Source of the DNA: Dechloromonas sp. A34 | GTDB taxonomy: Bacteria; Pseudomonadota; Gammaproteobacteria; Burkholderiales; Rhodocyclaceae | Length of the DNA: 64,000 nt | Reading direction: 5' to 3' | NCBI RefSeq assembly: GCF_026261605.1 | Contig: NZ_CP102486.1 | Coordinates: 1 to 64,000 of the forward strand | Shown here: one piece after another, positions 40,887-49,040 of the stretch | Layout of the letters: the number at the start of each line of letters is the position of its first letter | Numbering within the stretch: the stretch's first letter is position 1 | Notes under the pieces: model-generated | What the model was told of the DNA's origin: nothing | Database searches by the model: none | The model's input: only the letters and a program-made list of their open reading frames with translations | Translations under genes and position numbers: made by a program

Positions 40887-41894
40887 TTAACTGGTAGACG
40901 CGATCAATTGAATCGCCCCGGTTTCCGTGGAGGCCGGTTGGTTTAAGTCAGGCCACGATGGCGGCCTGATCGGCGAGTTGCCTGTAGTAGTTTGCCTCAG
41001 CTTCTGCGGGGGGATATAGCCAATCGGTTCAAGCAGCCTGTGGTGGTTAAACCAAGACACCCATTCCAGAGTTGCCAGCTCCACGGATTCCCTGGTTTTC
41101 CAAGGGGCGCGCCGGTGGATCATCTCCGCCTTGTACAAGCCATTAATCGTCTCGGCTAGCGCGTTGTCGTAGCTGTCGCCCTTGCTGCCGACTGATGGCT
41201 CAATCCCGGCTTCGGCCAGTCGCTCGCTGTAGCGGATCGAGACGTACTGCGAGCCCCTGTCCGAGTGGTGGATCAAGGCCTCGTCGGGACTCGGCTGACG
41301 GGCGTACAGCGCCTGTTCCAGCGCATCGAGCACGAAGTCCGTATGCATGGAACTGCTCACTCGCCAACCCACGATACGGCGGGCAAAAACGTCGATGACA
41401 AAAGCCACATATAACCAGCCTTGCCAGGTCGAGACATAGGTGAAGTCCGAGACCCACAACTGATTGGGACGGTCGGCCTTGAACTGTCGATTGACCCGAT
41501 CCAGCGGGCAAGCCGCTTTGCTGTCGCTGATCGTGGTGCGCACCACCTTGCCGCGCATGACTCCGCGCAAACCTTGACGCCGCATGAGTCGCTCGACCGT
41601 ACAACGGGCCACCGCGATGCCTTCGCGGTTCAGTTGCCGCCAGACCTTGTCGGCACCATAGACCTGCAGGTTGGCCTGCCAGACGCGCTTGATCTCGGGC
41701 ACTAACACCTCGTCACGCCGCACTCTCTGACTGCGCTGTTCAGGATTGCGCCGCCGAGCGACATGACGCCGGTAGCCCGACGGGGCAATCTGCAATTGCC
41801 TGCAGATCGGCTCGACCCCGAAGGCAGCACGATGCTCGTCGACGAAAGACCTCAAGACTTGAATCGGCGGTCGAGCTCCGCCTGGGCGAAAAAC
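40887..41894 (-). CDS. IS3-family transposase OrfB (catalytic, DDE)
   Basis: This is the integrase-core transposase, expressed as an OrfAB fusion by -1 frameshifting. The likely slippery run is GTTTTTC on the minus strand at 41888-41894, inside the orfA end. Catalytic acidic residues lie in [21 protein letters not shown] and [11 protein letters not shown]. An HTH_21-type segment ([18 protein letters not shown]) precedes the core. The reading frame has no stop inside the IS and runs 22 bases past its end into the interrupted host gene, stopping at 40887. Confidence 0.88.
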   Translation of the reverse strand, partial: VFRPGGARPPIQVLRSFVDEHRAAFGVEPICRQLQIAPSGYRRHVARRRNPEQRSQRVRRDEVLVPEIKRVWQANLQVYGADKVWRQLNREGIAVARCTVERLMRRQGLRGVMRGKVVRTTISDSKAACPLDRVNRQFKADRPNQLWVSDFTYVSTWQGWLYVAFVIDVFARRIVGWRVSSSMHTDFVLDALEQALYARQPSPDEALIHHSDRGSQYVSIRYSERLAEAGIEPSVGSKGDSYDNALAETINGLYKAEMIHRRAPWKTRESVELATLEWVSWFNHHRLLEPIGYIPPQKLRQTTTGNSPIRPPSWPDLNQPASTETGAIQLIASTS

Positions 41895-42225
41895 GCGCTG
41901 GCAAGCTTGAGGATCTCGTTGGCTTTGCGCAGCTCTTTGACCTCGCGCTCCAGTTCCTTGACACGCTTCTGGTCCGCCGTGGTCGGCCCTTCGCGCTGGC
42001 CGGCATCTCGTTCGTGCTGACGCACCCAGGTCAGCAGCGTCTGCGGCGTGCAACCGATCTTGACCGCAATGGATTCAACGGCTGACCACAGCGACGGATG
42101 ATCGGCACGGCTTTCGGCAACCATGCGCACGGCGCGCTCACGAAATTCGGGGGAGAACTTAACTGACTTCTTCATGGCTCTATCTTCTCAAGAGTTAGAG
42201 CCTCCACCAAACCCGGGGCGATTCA
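40909..42225 (-). mobile_element. IS3-family insertion sequence, 1317 bp
   Basis: The terminal inverted repeats are about 26 bp, starting TGAATCGCCCCGG at both ends and continuing to TGGAGGC with about four mismatches. Inside are the standard overlapping orfA and orfB with DDE transposase motifs. Only a 2-bp AT repeat flanks the element, with no clear 3-4 bp target duplication. It is inserted near the 3' end of the replication-protein-like gene. With the IS removed, that gene continues in frame as IDRVYQLNS before a stop at 40879-40881. Confidence 0.9.
41852..42175 (-). CDS. IS3-family transposase OrfA
   Basis: The 107-residue DNA-binding subunit has a helix-turn-helix ([21 protein letters not shown], split here as positions 33-53) and a C-terminal leucine-zipper coiled coil ([20 protein letters not shown]) that leads into the frameshift site. 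It starts at ATG 42175, 50 bases inside the right inverted repeat, and overlaps orfB in the -1 frame. Confidence 0.9.
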   Translation of the reverse strand: MKKSVKFSPEFRERAVRMVAESRADHPSLWSAVESIAVKIGCTPQTLLTWVRQHERDAGQREGPTTADQKRVKELEREVKELRKANEILKLASAFFAQAELDRRFKS

Positions 42226-42923
42226 ATGCTGGTCAGTTGGCATAGGCGAAGCTCTCTATAAGTAGGGGTGCGGTTTAGTCTTCGCCTTGCTTCCACGCGC
42301 AAATACGGGCCTCGCCGCAAATGTTTCTGCTGATCCCAATCGGCTTGTCTTTTGTCGTACAAGCAAAATGAGCAGGGCCGTCCTAGCCGACCATCATTAA
42401 GAACAATGGTTCTTGAATTTCCGTTGTGGGAGGTATACAAAACTTCAGTCATTAGCGGGTTGTACGTGTCTATCGTATTGACATCAATGCCATAGAAATC
42501 AGCTGCAAACTCTACTTTATTAACGTACGCATCTTCCAATAGGGAAGAGTATCCCCCGTTAGGGACTAGATCACCGATTACTTGATGAAAGCGTTCGCAC
42601 GCAATAGGGTTGGTAATTAGTTGCTGAGCGTTGTAGGCAAACTTTGCATACGGATGCAATGCCCCTTTCCTATCTCTTGCTATTCCAGTTTCTACTATGA
42701 GGTTCAGCTTTCTTTTGGTGAGTAAGGGAAACCGGGTTATAAATGAAGGGTTGCGATTGTTTGGGTAATGGTTTGCTCCAGCGTTAAATGCCTCCTTCGA
42801 ATCTTTATACATTTTAATAATGTCGTTGATGATTTGCAGTGAAACAAAATTATTTTTTCCGTAACGTAGACTTACTTCGATTCTGTCCACTTTTAGATCT
42901 CTTCTAATGATTTCATTTGCCAT
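42195..42923 (-). pseudogene. Replication-initiator-like protein of the element, 3' end cut by IS3
   Basis: This protein has about 232 native residues, beginning MANEIIRRDLKVDRIEVSLR at ATG 42923 with GGTGG upstream. A central VEFAADFYGIDV, a later SFCLYDKRQADW and a basic RVEARRRLNRTPTYRELRL loosely resemble rolling-circle or phage-type replication initiators (acidic metal site plus YDK block). This is a weak family guess and no HUH motif is evident. The IS interrupts codon 233, and the frame then reads IS sequence to a stop at 42195. The original tail (IDRVYQLNS) survives on the other side of the IS. The loss is only about nine residues, so residual function is possible. Confidence 0.55.
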
Positions 42924-43102
42924 GACGTTACCCACCGTAAACCTAGTAACGACAATGATTTCAATGTTATCTATCTATTAATCCTATAACTTGTTAGATG
43001 AGATTTTGAAATCGATTTCAAAACAATATTGGTTGCACTGTCGGCGTGCCAGTCCTAAAAATTTCGGATTTGCTGCCGAAAATCTTAGAGTAATGTGATT
43101 CT

Positions 43103-43139
43103 CTAGGGGGTCCCTAGTAGCACGCCTAAACGAGTGCTA
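43103..43139. repeat. Adjacent inverted repeats upstream of rep-like gene
   Basis: CTAGGG-GGT-CCCTAG (43103-43117) is followed at once by TAGCAC-10 nt-GTGCTA (43118-43139). They sit just below the stop of the AlpA-like gene and about 180 bases upstream of the replication-protein-like start. A replication origin, an operator or a terminator are all possible. Confidence 0.45.
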
Positions 43140-43149
43140 ACTTAATTCG

Positions 43150-43446
43150 TTACGCTTTGAGAGTGTTTGTCGATGATAGGAATGCACGAATGGTTTGTGT
43201 ATTCCAATAATTCATCTTTCCATCCCTGCCATCCGGGGGAGGGAAGTTGCCTGCTTTCAACCGGGAGTAAAGAGTTGAATGGGCTATGCCACATAGCGCT
43301 AATACGTGCGCAGTCCTCAATCGACCGGGACCGGATAGATCAATTAAAGGGCGTTGTGGAGATACATGAGAAGATCGCCTAACCCTGTTAGGTACTTCAT
43401 CTTTTGAGCGATCCCGAGTTCGACGGATCCGGTTTAACTGTAGCAT
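43150..43446 (-). CDS. AlpA-like helix-turn-helix regulator/excisionase
   Basis: The 98-residue protein has a basic N-terminus (LQLNRIRRTRDRSK) and a MerR/AlpA-type winged helix: LRTAHVLALCGIAHSTLYSR, then KAGNFPPPDGRDGKMNYWNT and IRAFL. AlpA proteins act as excisionase or integrase regulators in P4-like satellites and islands. The ATG at 43446 is chosen because AAGGAG lies eight bases upstream; the frame extends nine codons further without a ribosome site. An inverted repeat operator candidate lies in its leader. Confidence 0.8.
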   Translation of the reverse strand: MLQLNRIRRTRDRSKDEVPNRVRRSSHVSPQRPLIDLSGPGRLRTAHVLALCGIAHSTLYSRLKAGNFPPPDGRDGKMNYWNTQTIRAFLSSTNTLKA

Positions 43447-43503
43447 AGCTATTTCTCCTTGGTTTGGAATCAATAAGCCACGCCCAATGTGGGATCGCGA
43501 TTT

Positions 43504-43523
43504 ATCCTATTGGTTGATAGGAT
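43504..43523. promoter_or_regulatory. Operator-like inverted repeat ATCCTAT-6-ATAGGAT
   Basis: A perfect 7-bp inverted repeat with a six-base spacer lies about 60 bases upstream of the AlpA-like start, within an AT-rich leader (43474-43669) that separates it from the integrase stop. It is a likely binding site for an element-encoded regulator. Confidence 0.5.
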
Positions 43524-43669
43524 TTGATTATTATATCCAGTTAAATCTATATGTCAACCGATTGATATTTTTGAATCCAGGTGAGTGAATATTTATTAAG
43601 TTGATGATGGTTTCGCATAACGCTAACTAATATCCGACATTTATTACAACGATTATCCTTAATGCCGAA

Positions 43670-44899
43670 TTATGCAATGCCGTGTAACGAGATAACATTG
43701 GACCTGTCAGATTTTTCCCCTGTTTCGCAATCTTGCAGAAAAGTTGCCCATGTCTCCAATGCACGGCGGCGTTCATCGAGGTAGTCGTGTTTGTCGTAGA
43801 TTGATATTAGGTTTCCTAAGTCATGATTGAGGCAGCGCTCGGCTACTATGATGTTTACCCCCATCGCAGCTAAGTGGCTTCGCGCGGTTGAGCGCAGGTC
43901 GTGCGGTGAAAATTCCCTTACGCCAAGTTGTATTCGATCAAGGGCGGCGTTAAGTGTGCTTGTGGAAATCGTATCGCGCTTTTTTCCATAACCATTTTTT
44001 CGTGCGGGCAACACAAATTTGCTGTTTTCCGCGAAGGTGCGCAATTCATCAAACCAACCAGAGACGGTAGGGGCAAGAGGTATTACAAACGCTTTCTTGT
44101 TCTTTGCGTTTTCTGCTGGGATGGTCCAAAGGCCATTGTCGATATCTTGCCACCTTGCTTTTATTAGCTCACTTTTGCGAGTACATGTCGCTAACAATAT
44201 TTTGATAGCTAGCGCATTTTCCTTGCCGAGTTCCTGTGCCATTGGAAGGATGATTCGAAGCTCTTCTTCGCTTAGATTTACGCGTGGCCGTCTTGGCTTT
44301 GCTTCCCCAATAATTGCAGCCACCTTGAGGTCGGCGCATGGGTTTCTTGGCACTGCGTACCGTGCAACGCCAAATGAGAAGATGACTGATAGGGTTTCAA
44401 AGGTGCGCCGGGCCACTGAATGGGAACGTTTGGCAACTTGCTCGACAACATAGACGATTTCCCTAGCCGTAATTTCCGCTGCTGGAGTTTTTCCGATTCG
44501 GGGAAGGATGTCTTTATCAATATAGCGAGCGACTTCTTTCTTGGTGCTTTCCTTTAGCTTTGGGCCTGCAAGTTCCAGATATTGCAGGGCAAGGTTTTCA
44601 ACGCTTTGCGCTGTACGCTGCGCTAACTTCTCTTTGCGCTTCTCTGAAGCAACGTCAATTCCGCGATCAACTTTGGCGCGTAGCAATGCGGCTTCGCTTC
44701 TCGCTTCACTGATCCCCAAATCTGGGTAGTTCCCAATGGTGCATTCCTTGGCCTTGCCACCATAGCGGTAACGAAGAACCCATGAGTTTGTACCAGCTTC
44801 GGAGCGGGTGAAGGTGAGGCCGTCGCCGTCACTTTTTCCGGCTATTGGCTTTTCAGCCCTAATCCAAGCCTTGATCTGTAGATCAGTTAGTTTTCCCAT
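43670..44899 (-). CDS. int: P4-type tyrosine site-specific integrase
   Basis: The 409-residue recombinase has an N-terminal arm-binding domain of the DUF4102 type (KLTDLQIKAWI; YRYGGKAKECTIGNYPDLGI), a core-binding helical domain (about 100-195) and the catalytic domain. Catalytic residues visible are Arg241 (TCTRKSELIKARW), His333 and Arg336 (SPHDLRSTARSHLAAMG), His359 (CLNHDLG) and nucleophile Tyr368 (ISIYDKHDY). It lies at the right end of the element and reads inward, with the junction 170 bases upstream of its start. It should catalyse insertion into the ROK kinase gene. Confidence 0.93.
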   Translation of the reverse strand: MGKLTDLQIKAWIRAEKPIAGKSDGDGLTFTRSEAGTNSWVLRYRYGGKAKECTIGNYPDLGISEARSEAALLRAKVDRGIDVASEKRKEKLAQRTAQSVENLALQYLELAGPKLKESTKKEVARYIDKDILPRIGKTPAAEITAREIVYVVEQVAKRSHSVARRTFETLSVIFSFGVARYAVPRNPCADLKVAAIIGEAKPRRPRVNLSEEELRIILPMAQELGKENALAIKILLATCTRKSELIKARWQDIDNGLWTIPAENAKNKKAFVIPLAPTVSGWFDELRTFAENSKFVLPARKNGYGKKRDTISTSTLNAALDRIQLGVREFSPHDLRSTARSHLAAMGVNIIVAERCLNHDLGNLISIYDKHDYLDERRRALETWATFLQDCETGEKSDRSNVISLHGIA

Positions 44900-44915
44900 A
44901 CCCCTCCCGATGTGT

Positions 44916-44959
44916 GGCTAGATAGCGACTACAGAACTAAGGCTACATATCTAGCTACG
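44916..44959. repeat. Right arm repeats GGCTACA / TAGCTACG
   Basis: GGCTACA (44941-44947) and TAGCTACG (44952-44959) repeat motifs found near the left end. A related GGCTAGA lies at 44916-44922. These are candidate integrase arm sites and also overlap the integrase promoter region. Confidence 0.5.
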
Positions 44960-45070
44960 TAAATTTACCGGGTTGTTATGGATAGATCAAGATCGATGTG
45001 AATAAATAAACCAATAAATACATGCAGTTGCTATATGGTCGTGGGTTGTGTCGGATTGATATGGATTTGG

Positions 45071-45112
45071 TTTTATCTTTGTACCACCGAGATCAACGCC
45101 GATCCGCAAGTT
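45071..45112. other. attR: Element right junction with displaced native kinase 5' end
   Basis: Read on the minus strand, a TTG start (45109-45107) follows the methyltransferase TGA stop by two bases and encodes LRIGVDLGGTKI, then diverges from the kinase sequence at the shared core (TATCTT on the plus strand, 45074-45079). This is the original start of the ROK kinase, once coupled to the upstream methyltransferase gene and now orphaned. The remnant frame runs into the element and has no function. Confidence 0.65.
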
Positions 45113-45762
45113 CAGACCCGGACGCCGACGCCCTTGACGTTGCCGTAGGTGGTGGTCAGCGTGCGTAGCACGCTGGCGCCGGCTTCGAGCAACAGCATGA
45201 AGAGGTTGCGTTCGGTATAGAGGCAGACCGGGCCATCGATGGCGTATTTTTTCGCGAGCGGTGGCGCCAGCCGGGAAAAACGCTGATCGACGGGCTGGAT
45301 ATGGTCGGCGTAGCCTTCGCCCAGTTCGGAATGCAGGCCGAGGATGGAGACGTACATCTTGCCACCGATCTTGAGCCTGAGCAGCAGGCTGCGGATCACG
45401 ATGCGGGCTTCCTCGTAGGGCATGTTGCACAACCCGCGACGGACGAAGATGATGTCGTAGGGCTCGTCCGGCAGATCTTCCGGCAGTTCGCTCAGGGTGG
45501 CGGCGGCGAAACCGATGTCGTCGGAAAAGCCCGCGGCCAGAACGCGGCCGGTGATATCGCGGTGCAGGGCAGCCGCGTCGGCCGCCGTCACATGCGCGCC
45601 GAGACGAGCGAATTTGACGGCGATTTCGCAGTGTCCGGCGGGGATGACCAGCACCGAAACCCGACGGTCAAGACGCTGGCGTTTGACGCATTCTTCAAGG
45701 GCCTGCCGCTCATTCTCGTCATTCCCCACCTCGAGCGGATTGGCGGTAGTATCTTTTTTCAT
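45112..45762 (-). CDS. Class I SAM-dependent methyltransferase-like protein
   Basis: The 216-residue protein has a Rossmann-like pattern: VSVLVIPAGHCEIAVKFARL in place of the usual glycine-rich motif I, an acidic end of strand 2 (HVTAADAAA), and strand 4 YDIIFVRRGLCNMPYEE. The LLRLKIGGKMYVSIL strand 5 block completes it. Motif I is degenerate (PAGHCE instead of GxGxG), so SAM binding is plausible but not certain. The ATG at 45762 follows AGGAG by about eight bases. The gene was formerly translationally coupled to the ROK kinase now 6.1 kb downstream. Confidence 0.7.
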   Translation of the reverse strand: MKKDTTANPLEVGNDENERQALEECVKRQRLDRRVSVLVIPAGHCEIAVKFARLGAHVTAADAAALHRDITGRVLAAGFSDDIGFAAATLSELPEDLPDEPYDIIFVRRGLCNMPYEEARIVIRSLLLRLKIGGKMYVSILGLHSELGEGYADHIQPVDQRFSRLAPPLAKKYAIDGPVCLYTERNLFMLLLEAGASVLRTLTTTYGNVKGVGVRV

Positions 45763-45844
45763 AGGGTGTCTCCTGCTGCGCTCCATTCTGCATGAATGCC
45801 GTGCACTATGACAACCCGAAACGACGAAGCCAAAGGAGGATTCC

Positions 45845-46168
45845 ATGCTGGTGACATTTACTTCAAGCGAGACCGGCGAGATCCTGATGTTTGCCGAAGC
45901 GGCGCGCCCCCTGTTGCAGGCGATGGGCAAGGCGACGACGGCGCGTGGGACCTTTACCCGGGATGAAATGGCGGCCGCGGCGGAGCGCTTGCGCCAGGCC
46001 GTCAAAGGCCATGAAACGCCGCCGCCGGACCGCGAAAACGCCGATGGCACCAAGGAACCGGTCGTCGTCCTCGGTCAGCGGGCCTGGCCGCTGATCGACA
46101 TGCTCGAGCGCACGGCCCGTGGTGGCCCGAAGGCCAATATCGTCTGGAAGGCGGCGGCTGATTTCTGA
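45845..46168 (+). CDS. DUF1840 family protein
   Basis: The 107-residue cytoplasmic protein matches the DUF1840 pattern: MLVTFTSSETGEILMF at the start, the central GTFTRDEMAAAAERL and the C-terminal RAWPLIDMLERTARGG. The ribosome site AAAGGAGG is unusually strong, which suggests high expression. The function is unknown. The family is largely confined to Proteobacteria, especially Beta- and Gammaproteobacteria. It is divergent from the methyltransferase gene (82-base gap). Confidence 0.82.
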   Translation: MLVTFTSSETGEILMFAEAARPLLQAMGKATTARGTFTRDEMAAAAERLRQAVKGHETPPPDRENADGTKEPVVVLGQRAWPLIDMLERTARGGPKANIVWKAAADF

Positions 46169-46216
46169 GGCGCCGGCTTCACCAGTCGCCTAGCACCACA
46201 AAAGCAAAGGCTGGCG

Positions 46217-46780
46217 CTAGAAGAGTTCGATGTCGTCGGTCCTGACCTTCTTGTCGGCCATGAACTTGCCGATAGCCTGATGCACCGGGACGCCCTGCAT
46301 GACCGCCTCGAACATGGCGACCTCATCCGCGGTGGAGTACTTGGCCTTGATCCGCTGTTGCAGGGCTACCCATTCATTGGGGTTGAACAGACGGCGACCG
46401 TCGGCAACCAGATCGCTCAGTTCACCCAGGCTGAGTCCGACGTGCGACAGCCGCTGGACCAGCTTGTCGTAAAACTGGAAGGCGATGATCGCCTGCTGCA
46501 TCATGCCCGACACGTCGTCGGAAACGCCGCTCAGACGTTGCTTGGCGGCGCCGACTTCGCCTTGGTCGGGCAAGGTTTTGACCGTTTCGGAGATCATCTG
46601 CATGAAGCCGGCCATGGTCGTGAATGAATGGGCCAGGACGTCGACCGAAGCATTGCTGTCGGTCATCGCCGTTTCGATCTGTACCGCCGCCAGCTCGAGC
46701 ATCAGCACCGTTTCGCGGACCTGACTCCAGTTCAGGTCGGGCTGATGGGCCGTGGTGCCGCGGACAATTTCTGGTTCCAT
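46217..46780 (-). CDS. Conserved helical protein of unknown function (CheZ-like pattern)
   Basis: This 187-residue protein is soluble and almost entirely helical. The region DVSGMMQQAIIAFQFYDKLV followed by QRLSHVGLSLGELSDLV (about 95-130) recalls the long helical hairpin of CheZ-type and related chemotaxis-associated proteins. The C-terminal tail (KVRTDDIELF) ends in the acidic-hydrophobic way CheZ tails do when they bind CheY. This is a weak resemblance and not a family assignment. No chemotaxis genes lie nearby. The start MEPEIVRG has GAGGAG upstream. Confidence 0.6.
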   Translation of the reverse strand: MEPEIVRGTTAHQPDLNWSQVRETVLMLELAAVQIETAMTDSNASVDVLAHSFTTMAGFMQMISETVKTLPDQGEVGAAKQRLSGVSDDVSGMMQQAIIAFQFYDKLVQRLSHVGLSLGELSDLVADGRRLFNPNEWVALQQRIKAKYSTADEVAMFEAVMQGVPVHQAIGKFMADKKVRTDDIELF

Positions 46781-46827
46781 TTTTATCTCCTCGGGGGCCG
46801 CAAACTATAGCGCAAATCCCGCTGCGG

Positions 46828-47202
46828 TCAGTCTCGAGGCTGGCGCCGGGCATTGGCCTTGCGGCGCCAGCGTGCGATGTCGGCCGCCGTGGGCTCGACA
46901 AATTTTCCGCCGCCGGCGTTGGCCATGTAGATCACCCCGCGCGCCACTTCGAGGTCGCTCAAGGCCGGATTGCCGCCTTTTGCCGGCATTTTGCGGAGGC
47001 CACCGAGCGCTGCCGGAACCAGATCGTCGAGGCCTTCCCGAACCAGCTTGCGCCAGACCTTGGCATCGCCGTAGCGGGGCGCATGGTGTTTGCCGCTGGC
47101 GTGGCATTCGTGACAGGTCGATGCGTAAACTTCGGCACCGGATTGGTCATCGGCGCTGGCCGGTAGGCAAAACATCAAGAACAGCAAGGGCAGGAGGCGC
47201 AT
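46828..47202 (-). CDS. Exported c-type cytochrome (c5-like)
   Basis: This small monoheme cytochrome, 124 residues from the ATG at 47202, has a signal peptide (RLLPLLFLMFCLPASA), one heme site CHECH near residue 30 and a later MPAKGGNP that supplies the axial methionine. That pattern is typical of cytochrome c5/CytC_3-type electron carriers. The Trp-lysine-rich tail (RWRRKANARRQPRD) is unusual. The start is chosen for the signal peptide; the ribosome site is weak. It is divergent from the amidase gene by 58 bases. Confidence 0.83.
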   Translation of the reverse strand: MRLLPLLFLMFCLPASADDQSGAEVYASTCHECHASGKHHAPRYGDAKVWRKLVREGLDDLVPAALGGLRKMPAKGGNPALSDLEVARGVIYMANAGGGKFVEPTAADIARWRRKANARRQPRD

Positions 47203-47260
47203 GGGAAATTCTGAGGGGGCGAGGGTGTCGGGCATCTTAAATTGCCGCGATAATTTGCGC

Positions 47261-47983
47261 ATGGTTTTAATCCGAACAATGACCCTCGCGGTCCTCCTGG
47301 CGGCCAGCGCGGCCAGCGCGGCATGCGCCGGTGCGCCGACAGTGGCGGTGGATGTCGGCCACGGCCTGAAAGATGGCGGCGCCAGCAGTGCCCGTGGGCG
47401 TTCCGAGTTTGCCTTCAATCAGGCGCTGGCCGTTCGTCTGGCCGAGGCATTGCAAGGGCGCGGGCTGGGGGTGCGCGCCGTGAATTTTGCCGGCGCCATT
47501 TCGAGTCTCGCCGAACGCCCGCAGCAGGCGGCGGGCAGCGATTTTTTCATTTCCATCCATCACGACTCGATCAGCCAGTCCCATCTCCAGTTCTGGGACT
47601 GGGATGGCAGCGAAGCGAGCTATACCGAGGTCAAGCGTGGCTTCGGAATTTTCGTTTCGGCCCGGAACCCCGATCTGGCCACCAGCTTGCGCTGCGCCTC
47701 GAGCGTCGGCGCCGTGCTACGCCGGGTCGGCTTCGTGCCGACACCGTGGCATGGCCGCAAGCATCTGGCGGCCGATGCCGAAAACGGCGTCTGGTATTAC
47801 GACAATCTCGTCGTGCTTTACCGGACCACGCTGCCGGCGCTGCTGTTCGAGGCCGGGGTGATCAAGCATCGCGACGAGGAGCTGGAACTGCTTGATCCGG
47901 CGCGCCAGGAACGCATGGCCGATGCCCTGGCCACCGGCCTGGCCGCCTGCCTGTTCGTTACAGAAAAATCGGTTCGGGAGTGA
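47261..47983 (+). CDS. Exported N-acetylmuramoyl-L-alanine amidase
   Basis: This amidase_3-family zinc hydrolase cleaves the peptide from peptidoglycan glycans. It has 240 residues with a signal peptide ([16 protein letters not shown]). Catalytic blocks are VAVDVGHG (zinc His) near residue 29, [12 protein letters not shown] (second zinc His) near 94 and [15 protein letters not shown] (catalytic Glu) near 205. Compared with AmiC it lacks an AMIN domain and has an internal insertion around the active site. The start could instead be the ATG at 47279. The 3' end overlaps convergent murB by 26 bases. Confidence 0.85.
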   Translation: MVLIRTMTLAVLLAASAASAACAGAPTVAVDVGHGLKDGGASSARGRSEFAFNQALAVRLAEALQGRGLGVRAVNFAGAISSLAERPQQAAGSDFFISIHHDSISQSHLQFWDWDGSEASYTEVKRGFGIFVSARNPDLATSLRCASSVGAVLRRVGFVPTPWHGRKHLAADAENGVWYYDNLVVLYRTTLPALLFEAGVIKHRDEELELLDPARQERMADALATGLAACLFVTEKSVRE

Positions 47984-48971
47984 GATTGACGTCGAAGCGC
48001 GCCTTGACTGCAGCCTGAACCGCCGCCATGGTGCGCCGGACATCGGCGCCGGTGGCGCCGCCATGATTGACCAGGACCAGCGCCTGCTTTTCGTACATGC
48101 CGACCGGGCCGAGTTTTTTGCCTTTCCAGCCGGCTTGCTCGATCAGCCAGCCGGCGGCCAGTTTGACCCGGCCATCGGGCTGCGGGTAGCTCGGCAGCCC
48201 AGGGTGTTTGGCGACCAGAGTGGCGGCCCTATCGCTATCGAGCAGCGGATTGTGGAAGAAGCTGCCGGCATTGGGGATGCTTGCCGGGTCCGGCAGCTTG
48301 CGCTGGCGCACGGCCACGATGGCATTGGCGACATCTTGCGGGCTGGGGGTTGCGATCTGCTGCGCTGCCAGTTCATTGGCCACATCCGCATAGCGGCAGT
48401 TGGCTACCCAGGCCTTGGGCAAACGGAAAATGACTGAGGTAATCGCCATGCGCCCGCTCAAATGCCAGCCTTGCTGCTTGAATAGGCTGTCGCGGTAGGC
48501 AAAGCGGCATTGGTCGGCATCCAGGGCGATGAATTCCCGTTTTTCGAAATCCCAGGCGTTGAGGCTGTGCAGCCTTTCGCAAACCTCCAGGCCGTAGGCG
48601 CCGATATTCTGGATCGGCGCGGCACCGACCATCCCGGGAATCAGGCTGAGATTTTCCAGCCCGGGCCAGCCCTGTTGCAAAGTCCATTGCACGAAGTCGT
48701 GCCAGTCCTCGCCGGCGCCAGCTTCGATGTACCAGGCCGTGTTGTCCTCTTTGACCAGGCGTTTGCCGGGGATGGCCATGTGGAGGACCAGGCCGGCGAA
48801 GTTGCCGGTCAGGACGAGGTTGCTGCCGCCACCGAGGATAAAGCGCTTGTCGTTGGACAGTTCCGGTTCAGTTAACTGCTCGGGGGCGGTGATTTTTTGG
48901 TAGCGGGCGGCCTGGACGGGGAGAGCCAGCGTGTTGAAGGGGGTCAGGTCGACGTTTTGTTCGGTGTTCAT
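47958..48971 (-). CDS. murB: UDP-N-acetylenolpyruvoylglucosamine reductase
   Basis: This FAD enzyme makes UDP-MurNAc for peptidoglycan. The 337-residue protein is the E. coli-like type I MurB. Blocks are [13 protein letters not shown] near residue 12, LGGGSNLVL near 49, [21 protein letters not shown] near 110 (split here as positions 106-125), and NAGSFFHNP near 230, which contains the catalytic Ser. The C-terminal [14 protein letters not shown] and [13 protein letters not shown] follow. The ATG at 48971 gives the usual N-terminus; extra upstream codons lie next to the repeat element. Confidence 0.95.
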   Translation of the reverse strand: MNTEQNVDLTPFNTLALPVQAARYQKITAPEQLTEPELSNDKRFILGGGSNLVLTGNFAGLVLHMAIPGKRLVKEDNTAWYIEAGAGEDWHDFVQWTLQQGWPGLENLSLIPGMVGAAPIQNIGAYGLEVCERLHSLNAWDFEKREFIALDADQCRFAYRDSLFKQQGWHLSGRMAITSVIFRLPKAWVANCRYADVANELAAQQIATPSPQDVANAIVAVRQRKLPDPASIPNAGSFFHNPLLDSDRAATLVAKHPGLPSYPQPDGRVKLAAGWLIEQAGWKGKKLGPVGMYEKQALVLVNHGGATGADVRRTMAAVQAAVKARFDVNLTPEPIFL

Positions 48972-49040
48972 GGTCTTGATTTTCGTCGATTTTTGGGTGG
49001 TTTGCATGGTTTGAGCTTGTTTTCCGCCCTTGCGGGGCGG

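Larger units (their letters stand above)
38965..45074. mobile_element. AT-rich integrative element inserted in ROK kinase gene (about 6.1 kb)
   Basis: The segment is visibly richer in A and T than the flanks. It carries, from its right end, a P4-type tyrosine integrase, an AlpA-like DNA-binding protein, a replication-protein-like gene cut by an IS3-family insertion, and a zinc-ribbon membrane protein. Its ends carry related sequences encoding the first codons of the ROK kinase. The short motifs TAGCTACG and GGCTACA occur near both ends (39036-39055 and 44941-44959) in the same orientation, as expected of integrase arm sites. No conjugation or capsid genes are present, so movement would depend on other elements. 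Confidence 0.8.

Noticed and set aside
44987..45111. Minus-strand frame containing LRIGVDLGGTKI as a separate small gene
   Set aside because: It is the orphaned 5' end of the ROK kinase reading on into element DNA; no function is expected.
45763..46053. N-terminal extension of the methyltransferase to 46053
   Set aside because: It would run antisense through the DUF1840 gene and adds about 97 residues unlike any methyltransferase; AGGAG precedes the ATG at 45762.
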